Below are positions 1-6,704 of a stretch of DNA of 12,783 nt, in pieces. The position numbers and the translations under genes were made by a program. This stretch comes from Firmicutes bacterium UBA6132 (lineage in GTDB: Bacteria; Bacillota_A; Clostridia; Tissierellales; Sedimentibacteraceae): the NCBI GenBank assembly GCA_002435835.1, contig DIVM01000021.1, forward strand, positions 1 to 12,783, given 5' to 3'. How positions within the stretch are numbered: position 1 is the first letter of the stretch; the number at the start of each line of letters is the position of its first letter. Below the pieces are notes generated by a model. That model was not told where the DNA came from. It saw only the letters and a list, made by a program, of their open reading frames with translations, and did not search any database.

Positions 1-2
1 TA

Positions 3-111
3 TCATTGGAAAGGGAATAAGTGAAAAATTTTATTTTTATTTTAGCTGGGGCTACTTTTATTTTAGCGCTGGTTACTTTTATTATAAAAAAATACATTCA
101 CTTTCCAATGA
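3..111. repeat. inverted repeat, 15 of 16 bp, spanning the small ORF
   Basis: The left arm 3-18 pairs with the right arm 96-111 with one mismatch (14 against 100); the outer 11 bp, TCATTGGAAAG, are perfect. The left arm contains the only candidate ribosome binding site for the small ORF at 21-131, and the right arm lies in that ORF's 3' half. In RNA this would be a long-range stem hiding the ribosome binding site. Confidence 0.5.
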
Positions 112-131
112 GTTTAATAAATCGAAGTTAA
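21..131 (+). CDS. possible small single-pass membrane peptide (36 aa)
   Basis: A short open frame begins with GTG at 21 and ends with TAA at 129-131. An AAGGG sequence at 11-15 lies five bases upstream and an in-frame TAA at 18-20 directly precedes the start. The product begins with Met-Lys-Asn, has one hydrophobic stretch at about residues 4-22, then Lys-Lys and a basic, polar tail, as in a single-pass membrane peptide. The hydrophobic stretch is partly encoded by two 21-bp near-tandem units (39-59 and 60-80). Its ribosome binding site lies in one arm of an inverted repeat (3-18 with 96-111). I recognise no family. A second frame open from the window edge to TAA at 164-166 could instead be the tail of an upstream gene, but it reads as aromatic-rich, like an off-frame translation of a membrane segment. 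Whether this ORF is translated is uncertain. Confidence 0.3.
   Translation: MKNFIFILAGATFILALVTFIIKKYIHFPMSLINRS
39..80. repeat. two near-tandem 21-bp units
   Basis: The stretches 39-59 and 60-80 both begin ATTTTAGC and end TACTTTT, and by eye match at 17 of 21 positions. In the GTG21 frame each unit encodes seven residues of a hydrophobic segment, so this may be a small duplication inside a membrane-spanning coding stretch. Confidence 0.5.
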
Positions 132-180
132 TATTATATAGTAATGCTACAGGTGTATTGCTATAAAATTGATTTATAAA

Positions 181-210
181 AATAAGGCTCATTAGAGCCT
201 TATTTTTTTT
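181..210 (+). terminator. rho-independent terminator upstream of the aro operon
   Basis: AATAAGGCTC (181-190) and GAGCCTTATT (195-204) form a perfect 10-bp stem with a 4-base loop, followed by a run of T to 210. The complementary strand also has a T-rich stretch after the stem, so it could work in both directions. It separates the unit to the left from the aromatic operon. Confidence 0.85.
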
Positions 211-230
211 ACTTAAATACAGGAAATATA

Positions 231-258
231 TGTCAATTATATATGAAAATCGTATTAT
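231..258 (+). promoter_or_regulatory. candidate promoter of the aromatic operon
   Basis: TGTCAA (231-236) and TATTAT (253-258), 16 bases apart, resemble a sigma-A promoter. They are the best pair I see between the terminator ending at 210 and the aroF ribosome binding site at 332-336. Transcription would start near 265, inside the dyad at 260-282. The -35 match is only fair. Confidence 0.4.
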
Positions 259-259
259 T

Positions 260-282
260 TAACTCTTAGCCGGCAAGAGTTA
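260..282. promoter_or_regulatory. 8-bp dyad at the predicted aro transcription start
   Basis: TAACTCTT (260-267) and AAGAGTTA (275-282) are perfect inverted repeats around AGCCGGC, which contains a GC-only palindrome that stands out in this AT-rich DNA. Its position over the predicted start site fits an operator for an aromatic-pathway repressor, or a short hairpin at the 5' end of the mRNA. No T-box features such as a GGTGG-ACC antiterminator are present. Confidence 0.4.
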
Positions 283-343
283 TTGATTATATATTAATTT
301 TTAGAAACTAAAATTAAATAATTTAAAAAATGGAGGTATCATT

Positions 344-1348
344 ATGATAGTAATTATTAGAGGAACTGCAACGAAAGATGAAATAAACAAATTAATAGTG
401 AGGATAGAGATGGAAGATTGTAAAGTAAGTTTAGTTCAAGGTGAAAATCAATGTGTATTAGGGCTTATTGGAGACACTACAAGAATTGACCCAAGCAAAA
501 TTGAAGCATTTGATTTTGTTGAAAAGGTTACTAAAGTACAGCAACCTTATAAATTAGCTAATAGGTTATTTCATCCACATAACACAGTTATAGAAGTTAA
601 TGGCAGAACCATTGGAGGAAATGAATTAACAGTTATGGCAGGCCCTTGTTCTGTAGAAAGTGAATCTCAGATTATTGAAATTGCTAAATGTGTAAAAGAA
701 AGCGGAGCTACTTTCTTAAGAGGTGGGGCTTTTAAACCAAGAACTTCACCTTATAGTTTCCAAGGACTTAAAAAAGAAGGATTGGAATTATTAAAAATTG
801 CAAGAGAAGAAACAGGACTTCCAATTGTAACAGAAATTATGTCCACTGATATGATAGATCAATTTGTTCAAGATGTTGATGTCATACAGGTTGGAGCAAG
901 AAATATGCAAAACTTTGAACTGTTAAAGGAATTAGGAAAAACAAATAAACCTATTCTTTTAAAGAGAGGTTTATCAGCCACTATTGAGGAATTGATTATG
1001 TCTGCAGAGTATATTATGTCAGAAGGCAATCAAAATATAATTTTGTGTGAAAGAGGTATAAGAACTTTTGAGACATACACAAGAAATACTTTAGATTTAA
1101 GCGCTATTCCAGCAATAAAAAGATTAAGTCATTTACCAGTAATAGTTGATCCAAGTCATGCTGCAGGAATGTGGTGGATGGTGGAACCATTGTCTAAAGC
1201 AGCTGTAGCAGTAGGAGCAGATGGACTTATTATTGAAGTACACAATGATCCCCCAAATGCTAAGTGTGATGGACAGCAGTCTTTAAAACCTAAAAAATTT
1301 GAATCGCTTATGAAAGACTTAAAACAAATTGCTAAAATTGTAAGATAG
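344..1348 (+). CDS. aroF: 3-deoxy-7-phosphoheptulonate (DAHP) synthase, type I-beta with N-terminal regulatory domain
   Basis: Catalyses the first step of the shikimate pathway, joining phosphoenolpyruvate and erythrose 4-phosphate to DAHP in the cytoplasm. The 334 residues comprise an N-terminal ferredoxin/ACT-like domain (about 1-70) and a TIM-barrel domain (about 85-334). Visible motifs are GPCSVES (100-106), FKPRTSPYSFQG (130-141), QVGARNMQN (182-190), LKRG (206-209), ERGIRTFE (236-243), VDPSHAAG (268-275) and EVHNDPPNAKCDG (298-310). The metal ligands expected for this family are C102, H272, E298 and D309. The N-terminal domain is the site of Tyr/Phe feedback control in Thermotoga-type relatives, so such control is likely here. 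GGAGG at 332-336 is 7 bases before the ATG. This is the first gene of the aromatic operon; the next gene follows after about 72 bases. Confidence 0.97.
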   Translation: MIVIIRGTATKDEINKLIVRIEMEDCKVSLVQGENQCVLGLIGDTTRIDPSKIEAFDFVEKVTKVQQPYKLANRLFHPHNTVIEVNGRTIGGNELTVMAGPCSVESESQIIEIAKCVKESGATFLRGGAFKPRTSPYSFQGLKKEGLELLKIAREETGLPIVTEIMSTDMIDQFVQDVDVIQVGARNMQNFELLKELGKTNKPILLKRGLSATIEELIMSAEYIMSEGNQNIILCERGIRTFETYTRNTLDLSAIPAIKRLSHLPVIVDPSHAAGMWWMVEPLSKAAVAVGADGLIIEVHNDPPNAKCDGQQSLKPKKFESLMKDLKQIAKIVR

Positions 1349-1420
1349 TAAGAAAATAATTCAAATTTATTTGAGTGGATGCTCTTTAACAAGACTTTTA
1401 AAAGAAAGAAGACTGATTAT

Positions 1421-2482
1421 ATGAAAACAATTGAAGTAAACCTTAGAGAGGCTAACTACAATATTTATATCGAAAGAAATATTAAAAATAAAATTATAGA
1501 CTATTTAAAAGAAAACTATAACAATAAAAAAATAGCTGTAATTACAGATAGAAATTTAGAAAAATTGTATGTAGAAAATTTTAATAAAAGCATTGAAGAA
1601 AAGGGCTTTAAAACTAAAATTATTTCTGTAAAACCTGGTGAAGAAAGTAAATCCATAGATACTCTTAAAAAAGTATATTTTGAACTTTGTGATTTTAAAT
1701 TTGGAAGAACAGATTTAATAATAACTTTTGGTGGTGGTGTTGTAGGTGACTTAGGTGGGTTTGCAGCTTCCACTTATTTAAGAGGAGTGGACTATATTCA
1801 AGTGCCTACCTCACTTTTAGCCCAAGTAGACAGCAGTATAGGTGGAAAAGTAGCTGTTGATTTACCTTGGGGGAAAAACTTAGTAGGAAGCTTTTATCAT
1901 CCAAAAGCAGTTTTTATTGATCCAAATTTATTAAAAACATTACAAAATAGATTTTTCAATGATGGAGTATCGGAAATTATAAAGTATGGATGTATAAAAG
2001 ATAAAAACATTATTGATGAGTTAAACGGTTATAAAAACAAAGAAGAACTTTTAGATAATATTGATTCATTAATATTTAAATGCTGTAATATAAAAAAGTT
2101 AGTTGTTGAAAAAGATGAAAAAGATTTTGGAGAAAGAATGCTTTTGAACTTTGGCCATACCTTAGGGCATGCTATAGAAAAATATTTTAATTATATAAAA
2201 TATACTCATGGTGAAGCAGTGGCCATTGGAATGGCTCACATAACTAAAAAAAGTGAAAAACTAAATATTACAGAAAAGAATGTTTCCAAATATATAGAAG
2301 AAATATTAATAAAATATGACTTACCATATGAGTTACCAGAAATAAATATGGATGAAATATACAACTCCATATTTTTAGATAAAAAAAGCAATGGTCCGTG
2401 TATGAGCTTGATTATGATTAAAAAAATAGGTGAAGGAATTATAAAAGAGGTTAGCTTTGAGGAAATAGAAAGTTATATTTAA
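1421..2482 (+). CDS. aroB: 3-dehydroquinate synthase
   Basis: Converts DAHP to 3-dehydroquinate, using NAD and a divalent metal. Numbered from the ATG at 1421, the 353 residues show the glycine-rich NAD-binding segment FGGGVVGDLGGF (103-114), VPTSLLAQVDSSIGGK (128-143), GKNLVGSF (151-158) and the metal ligands E185 (SEIIKYG), H246 (NFGHTLGHA) and H263 (THGEA). The frame stays open to an ATG at 1379, which would add 14 residues rich in Lys. I prefer 1421 because the protein then begins like typical AroB, and the GAGTGG before 1379 directly abuts the start codon. The site before 1421 is itself weak (AAGAAAGAAGA, 1402-1412), so poor initiation or coupling to aroF is possible. Total length with the longer start is 367 residues. 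Confidence 0.96.
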   Translation: MKTIEVNLREANYNIYIERNIKNKIIDYLKENYNNKKIAVITDRNLEKLYVENFNKSIEEKGFKTKIISVKPGEESKSIDTLKKVYFELCDFKFGRTDLIITFGGGVVGDLGGFAASTYLRGVDYIQVPTSLLAQVDSSIGGKVAVDLPWGKNLVGSFYHPKAVFIDPNLLKTLQNRFFNDGVSEIIKYGCIKDKNIIDELNGYKNKEELLDNIDSLIFKCCNIKKLVVEKDEKDFGERMLLNFGHTLGHAIEKYFNYIKYTHGEAVAIGMAHITKKSEKLNITEKNVSKYIEEILIKYDLPYELPEINMDEIYNSIFLDKKSNGPCMSLIMIKKIGEGIIKEVSFEEIESYI

Positions 2483-2514
2483 ATTAAGCAATAGAAAAAA
2501 TGAGGTGAATTATT

Positions 2515-3333
2515 ATGAGTAATTTTTATGGGTTAATAGGAGAAAAATTAGGGCATAGCTTTTCTCCAACGATACATCACTTGATACTACAAAAATTAAA
2601 ATCTAATGGATTGTATAATCTATTTGAAATAGAAAAAGATGGTTTACATAAATCAGTACAGGGATTAAAAACTCTTGGTGCTAAAGGGGTAAATGTAACC
2701 ATACCTTACAAAATACAAATCATGCAGTACTTAGACAATATTTCTGAAGAAGCTAAAAAAATAGGTGCAATTAATACTATATCATTTTCAGATGGTGTGC
2801 TAACAGGGTATAATACTGATTATCATGGTTTTGGAGCATCTTTAAAAAATTCAGAGGTAGAAATTTTAAATAAAAATGCAGTAGTGCTTGGCACTGGTGG
2901 TTCATCAAAGGCTGTAGTTCAATACTTAGTTGATAATAAAATAAATGATATTATTTATGTAAGTCGAGATCCCCTTAATGCAGCAAAGAAAATAAAAGAT
3001 TTTAAAATAATATCTTATGATGAAATAAATAATTTAGAAAATCAAGATATTCTTATTAATTGCACTCCATGTGGAATGTATCCTAATATAGAAGATTCTC
3101 CAGTAAAAGAAAATGTTTTATCAAACTTTTCAATAGTAGTCGACTTAATATATAATCCAGAAGAAACACTTTTATTAAAGCATGCTAAAAATCTAAAACT
3201 AAAAACTGTAAATGGACTATATATGTTAGTGGCTCAAGCTATAGCAGCACAGGAAATATGGCAGGATGTTTCAATAAACGAAGAATTAGTTAAAGACATA
3301 TATAATGAAATAAAAAATAGTTTTGACAAATAA
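2515..3333 (+). CDS. aroE: shikimate dehydrogenase (NADP-dependent)
   Basis: Reduces 3-dehydroshikimate to shikimate with NADPH. The 272 residues are the usual length. The substrate site is visible as GHSFSP (13-18, Ser15 and Ser17), NVTIPYK (60-66, catalytic Lys66), N87 in GAINT, and D102 in NTDYHGF. The NADP-binding loop is LGTGGSSKAV (125-134), followed by VSRDP (149-153), whose Arg would contact the 2'-phosphate. NCTPCGMYP (182-190), DLIYNPEETLLL (210-221) and LVAQA (238-242) complete the family pattern. GAGGTG at 2502-2507 lies 7 bases before the ATG, 32 bases after aroB. The dehydratase that makes its substrate is not encoded in the window. Its last codons overlap a candidate promoter for pheA. 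Confidence 0.96.
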   Translation: MSNFYGLIGEKLGHSFSPTIHHLILQKLKSNGLYNLFEIEKDGLHKSVQGLKTLGAKGVNVTIPYKIQIMQYLDNISEEAKKIGAINTISFSDGVLTGYNTDYHGFGASLKNSEVEILNKNAVVLGTGGSSKAVVQYLVDNKINDIIYVSRDPLNAAKKIKDFKIISYDEINNLENQDILINCTPCGMYPNIEDSPVKENVLSNFSIVVDLIYNPEETLLLKHAKNLKLKTVNGLYMLVAQAIAAQEIWQDVSINEELVKDIYNEIKNSFDK

Positions 3334-3352
3334 TTTTATCTTTACCTATAAG
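3323..3352 (+). promoter_or_regulatory. candidate internal promoter for pheA
   Basis: A perfect TTGACA (3323-3328), lying in the last codons of aroE, is followed 18 bases later by TATAAG (3347-3352). Transcription would start near 3359, about 47 bases before the pheA ATG. The 72-base gap contains no terminator, so this would add to read-through from the main promoter rather than replace it. Confidence 0.4.
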
Positions 3353-3405
3353 CTATAAAGCAGTATTTTAAGTTTTATATATATAAAGAAATAAGGTGAT
3401 ACAAA

Positions 3406-4476
3406 ATGGAAAACTATAAAGATTTACTAGAACAAATAAATGAAAATGATATGGTGATGAAAGAGTTATTTGAAAAACGAATGAAAATATTGGATAAGAT
3501 GTTAATGGAAAATGACAACATTAATAATAAAGTCATATTAAACAATAATTATTTAAACGAATATAACTTTTTTATGGATAACCTGCATTCATTAGAAAAA
3601 AATTACCAATATAATTTAAAACTAAAATTAAACCGTGATAAAATGGATGTAGAAAATCAGAAAATTGATGTGCAAAATGTTTGTTATCAAGGTCTTCCAT
3701 TTTCATATTCAGAAGCTGCTGCAAAAACACTGTTTAAAAATAAAAATTTAGTAAACAAAAACTCATTTGAGTGTGTTTTCAAAGATGTATATGAAGGTAT
3801 TGCTGATGTAGGAATTATTCCTCTTGAAAATTCAACAGCAGGCTATGTTAATGAAGTGTATGATCTTTTATTAAAATATGATTTGTTCATTAACTATAGT
3901 TATGTTAAGAAAATTGACCATTGCCTTGCAGGTATTCAAGATTCTGTTTTCGAAGATATTAAAGAAGTGCATTCACATCCACAAGCATTAGCGCAGTGTG
4001 ATAAATATATTAAAAATCATAAATTGAAAGCTTTCAATGAAACAAATACAGCAGTTGCAGCAAAAAAAATAAAAGATTTGAACAATAAATTAATTGCCTG
4101 TATTTGTTCTCCTGAAGCAGCAGATTATTATAAACTTAAAATATATGACTTAAAAATTAATCACACAGATAATTATACGCGATTTGGGGCAATATCAAAA
4201 AAAATTATCACTGATGAAAGTCATAACAGAATGAGTATTGTTTTTTCCGTTCCTCATGAAAAAGGAACTTTAAATAATGTTTTATCTTTATTTTCCTATT
4301 ATAACATTAATTTGAGTTCAATATATTCAAGGCCTGATTTAAACAGCCCATGGAAATACCTCTTTTATTTGGATTTCGAATGCAATTTATTAAATGAAAA
4401 TATTAAAACAATAATTTATCAGTTAGAAAAAGAGATTCCTTTTATAAAATTATTAGGTAGTTATAAAACAAATTAA
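3406..4476 (+). CDS. pheA: prephenate dehydratase with degenerate N-terminal chorismate mutase-like domain and C-terminal ACT domain
   Basis: Decarboxylates and dehydrates prephenate to phenylpyruvate, the direct precursor of phenylalanine. Of 356 residues, about 1-60 align with an AroQ-type chorismate mutase helix (LFEKRM, 21-26), but the residues matching E. coli R11, K39, D48, R51 and E52 read L8, N36, L45, N48 and Y49; only R25 (R28) is kept. A charged, Asn-rich linker runs to about 90. The dehydratase domain (about 91-265) has YQGLPFSYSEAAA (94-106), ENSTAG (141-146), HSHPQAL (189-195), NTAVAA (214-219) and the essential TRF (258-260). The ACT domain (about 274-350) has GTLN (287-290) and YSRP (307-310) in place of the usual GALV and ESRP phenylalanine-sensing motifs. 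AAGGTG at 3393-3398 is 7 bases before the ATG. I infer that it works as a dehydratase only, with mutase activity from the separate gene at 7773. Confidence 0.92.
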   Translation: MENYKDLLEQINENDMVMKELFEKRMKILDKMLMENDNINNKVILNNNYLNEYNFFMDNLHSLEKNYQYNLKLKLNRDKMDVENQKIDVQNVCYQGLPFSYSEAAAKTLFKNKNLVNKNSFECVFKDVYEGIADVGIIPLENSTAGYVNEVYDLLLKYDLFINYSYVKKIDHCLAGIQDSVFEDIKEVHSHPQALAQCDKYIKNHKLKAFNETNTAVAAKKIKDLNNKLIACICSPEAADYYKLKIYDLKINHTDNYTRFGAISKKIITDESHNRMSIVFSVPHEKGTLNNVLSLFSYYNINLSSIYSRPDLNSPWKYLFYLDFECNLLNENIKTIIYQLEKEIPFIKLLGSYKTN

Positions 4477-4490
4477 ATAATAAAATTTAC

Positions 4491-4536
4491 TATTTATATA
4501 CTATTTTTTTACTTTCCGAATTATAGTATATAAATA
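4491..4536. repeat. 14-bp perfect inverted repeat upstream of tyrA
   Basis: TATTTATATACTAT (4491-4504) and ATAGTATATAAATA (4523-4536) are perfectly complementary around an 18-base loop that starts with a T run. The right arm ends one base before the tyrA ribosome binding site AAAGGGTG (4538-4545). The stem is nearly all A-T, so it would be a weak terminator; an mRNA processing or translation-control hairpin, or a repressor site, are alternatives. Confidence 0.7.
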
Positions 4537-4551
4537 TAAAGGGTGTAAATT

Positions 4552-5442
4552 ATGGAAAAAATGAACTTATCAAATTTAAATATAACAATAATTGGTTTAG
4601 GATTAATAGGTGGTTCTATAGCTAAAAGTATTAGAAAAAATATGGATATAAAAAATTTATGGGCTGTTGATATAAATGAAAATATATTAATCAAGTCAAA
4701 ATCAGAGGGAATTATAGACCATGGATTTACAAACGCAAAATTTCCTCTACAAAATTCAGATTTAGTTATTATATGTACATATTTTAATGAAGCAATTAAA
4801 TTCATAAAAGAAAATATGGTATATTTTAAAGAAAATTCTATTATTACAGATGTTTCAGGTTTAAAAAGCAAATTAGTACATGAAATAAATTTAAATTTAA
4901 AAGAAAATATAGAATTTATAAGCGGCCACCCTATGGCAGGTAAAGAAAATATGGGATATGATTATTCTGATGATAAAATTTTTATAGGAGCAAATTATAT
5001 TTTAACTCCATCTATAAATACATCAGAGCGTTCATTAAAGTTATTAAAAGAGATTATTAAAAATATGGGCGTGAAAAATATTACAGTAACTTCACCAAAA
5101 GAACATGATGAAATTATTGCATTTACAAGCCAGCTTCCACATATTATTGCATGTTCATTAATGAATAGTAAAAATATAGATAAAAAAAGTTTAAAATGTA
5201 CCGGTGGAGCTTTTAAAGATATGACCAGAATTGCTGAAAACAACGCAGATATGTGGTGTGAGGTTATCTATGAAAACAAAGAAAATATAATTAGTGAATT
5301 AGATAATTTTATCTCTGATTTAAATAATATGAAAAAGCTTATTGAAAATAACAATACTGAAAATTTGAAATTGGAATTTATTAAAAGCAAAGAACGAAAA
5401 AAATCATGGAATAATGAAATATCTGCAAAGGAGAATATATGA
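4552..5442 (+). CDS. tyrA: prephenate dehydrogenase
   Basis: Oxidatively decarboxylates prephenate to 4-hydroxyphenylpyruvate, the tyrosine precursor. The 296 residues show an N-terminal Rossmann fold with GLGLIGGS (15-22) and D40 at the end of the second strand, which favours NAD; DVSG (100-103); SGHPMAGKE (124-132) with a conserved His126; TSQLPHIIA (192-200) with His197; and GGAFKDMTRIA (218-228) with Arg226, which binds the substrate in related enzymes. The chain ends soon after the helical dimerisation domain with a Lys-rich tail, so there is no C-terminal ACT domain as in the Bacillus protein, and feedback by tyrosine through such a domain is not expected. AAAGGGTG (4538-4545) supports the ATG at 4552 over the Met three codons later. 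It overlaps aroA by 4 bases (ATGA). Confidence 0.95.
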   Translation: MEKMNLSNLNITIIGLGLIGGSIAKSIRKNMDIKNLWAVDINENILIKSKSEGIIDHGFTNAKFPLQNSDLVIICTYFNEAIKFIKENMVYFKENSIITDVSGLKSKLVHEINLNLKENIEFISGHPMAGKENMGYDYSDDKIFIGANYILTPSINTSERSLKLLKEIIKNMGVKNITVTSPKEHDEIIAFTSQLPHIIACSLMNSKNIDKKSLKCTGGAFKDMTRIAENNADMWCEVIYENKENIISELDNFISDLNNMKKLIENNNTENLKLEFIKSKERKKSWNNEISAKENI

Positions 5443-6704
5443 CATTTATTAAAATAATACCAACAAAATTAAATGGAAAAATAACAGCACCACCGTCTAA
5501 AAGTTTGAGTCATAGAGCAATTATTTGTGCTTCTTTGTGTATGGACGGTGGAGAAAGCAAAGTGGATAATGTAATATTGTCAGAAGACATAAAAGCAACT
5601 ATTGAGAGTATGAGAAATCTTGGTACCGAAATTAAAATAGTTGAAAATGCAAACAAAACATATTGTTTATATATAAAAAGAAATAACAATTTAATTAAAG
5701 ATATAACAATAGATTGTAATGAATCCGGATCAACTCTGAGATTTTTAATACCTATTGCATTATCTCTCTCAGATAGCTGTACATTTACAGGCAAAGGAAA
5801 ATTAGTCGAAAGACCTTTGGATGATTTTTATAAAATATTTAAAGAAAATAATATCCATTATGAAAACAATGATGGTAAACTCCCTTTATCGGTAAGTGGA
5901 AAACTAAAAAGTGGAGTTTATGAATTATCAGGAAGCATAAGTTCACAGTTTATTTCAGGTCTTTTATTTGCACTTCCATTACTTAAAAATGATTCAACTA
6001 TTAAAATTACAGATAAACTACAATCAGTTGGTTATGTGGATTTAACAATTAATATGCTTAAACATTTTGGTGTAAATATTGTGAATAATGATTATAAAGA
6101 ATTTAAAATTCATGGTAGTTCAAACTACAAATCATCAAATTATTTTGTAGAAGGAGATTTTTCTCAAGGTGCATTCTTCTTAACCTCACATTCTATTGGA
6201 AATAACATAGAATGCGATGGATTAAATGAAAATTCTCTTCAAGGCGACAAAGAAATTTTAGACATTATTAAACAATACGAAAAAAATGATATTGACGAAA
6301 TTATTATAGATGCATCACAAATCCCTGATTTAGTTCCTATATTAGCAGTCAATGCAGCATTAAAAAATGGTGTTACAACTAAAATAATAAATGCTGAACG
6401 TTTAAGAATAAAAGAATCGGATAGGTTAAATGCAATTTCAACGGAAATGAATAAATTAGGTGCAAATATAATTGAATTAAATGATGGACTTATAATAAAA
6501 GGACAAAATTTATTAAAAGGCAATGCAATAGTTAACAGCCATAATGATCACAGAATTGCAATGTCATTAGCCATTGCAGCAACAAAATGCGAAAACGAAA
6601 TAATACTACAAGACTATATGTCAGTTAATAAATCATATCCAGAGTTTTGGAATGATTATAAATCATTAGGAGGTGTTGTAAATGAGCTCGATTTGGGGAA
6701 ATAA
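5439..6704 (+). CDS. aroA: 3-phosphoshikimate 1-carboxyvinyltransferase (EPSP synthase)
   Basis: Transfers the enolpyruvyl group of phosphoenolpyruvate to shikimate 3-phosphate. The 421 residues show PPSKSLSHRA (18-27), ESGSTLRF (95-102), GKLVERPLDD (120-129), SGSISSQFISG (164-174, Gln170), EGDFSQGAFF (238-247), the catalytic Asp297 in IPDLVPIL, RLRIKESDR (321-329) with Glu326, and NDHRIAM (369-375). The segment equivalent to E. coli NAGTAMRP (94-101) reads ESGSTLRF, so the proline position carries Phe102 and the preceding alanine Ser96; this loop influences glyphosate sensitivity in the family, though the effect here cannot be judged from sequence. AAGGAG (5428-5433) lies 5 bases before the ATG. 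It overlaps tyrA by 4 bases and aroC by 23, suggesting translational coupling. Confidence 0.97.
   Translation: MTFIKIIPTKLNGKITAPPSKSLSHRAIICASLCMDGGESKVDNVILSEDIKATIESMRNLGTEIKIVENANKTYCLYIKRNNNLIKDITIDCNESGSTLRFLIPIALSLSDSCTFTGKGKLVERPLDDFYKIFKENNIHYENNDGKLPLSVSGKLKSGVYELSGSISSQFISGLLFALPLLKNDSTIKITDKLQSVGYVDLTINMLKHFGVNIVNNDYKEFKIHGSSNYKSSNYFVEGDFSQGAFFLTSHSIGNNIECDGLNENSLQGDKEILDIIKQYEKNDIDEIIIDASQIPDLVPILAVNAALKNGVTTKIINAERLRIKESDRLNAISTEMNKLGANIIELNDGLIIKGQNLLKGNAIVNSHNDHRIAMSLAIAATKCENEIILQDYMSVNKSYPEFWNDYKSLGGVVNELDLGK

Noticed and set aside
2..166. Frame open from the window edge to TAA at 164-166 as the tail of an upstream gene
   Set aside because: The translation is aromatic-rich and repetitive, like an off-frame reading of a hydrophobic segment; kept only as an alternative to the small ORF.
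211..343. T-box riboswitch or attenuator before aroF
   Set aside because: No GGTGG-ACC antiterminator, no leader peptide and no terminator hairpin lie between 211 and the aroF start.
1361..1374. TCAAAT-TT-ATTTGA dyad between aroF and aroB
   Set aside because: Short and AT-rich with a 2-base loop; expected by chance in such DNA.
1379..1420. Upstream ATG start for aroB
   Set aside because: It would add 14 Lys-rich residues not typical of AroB, and its purine-rich site directly abuts the start codon.
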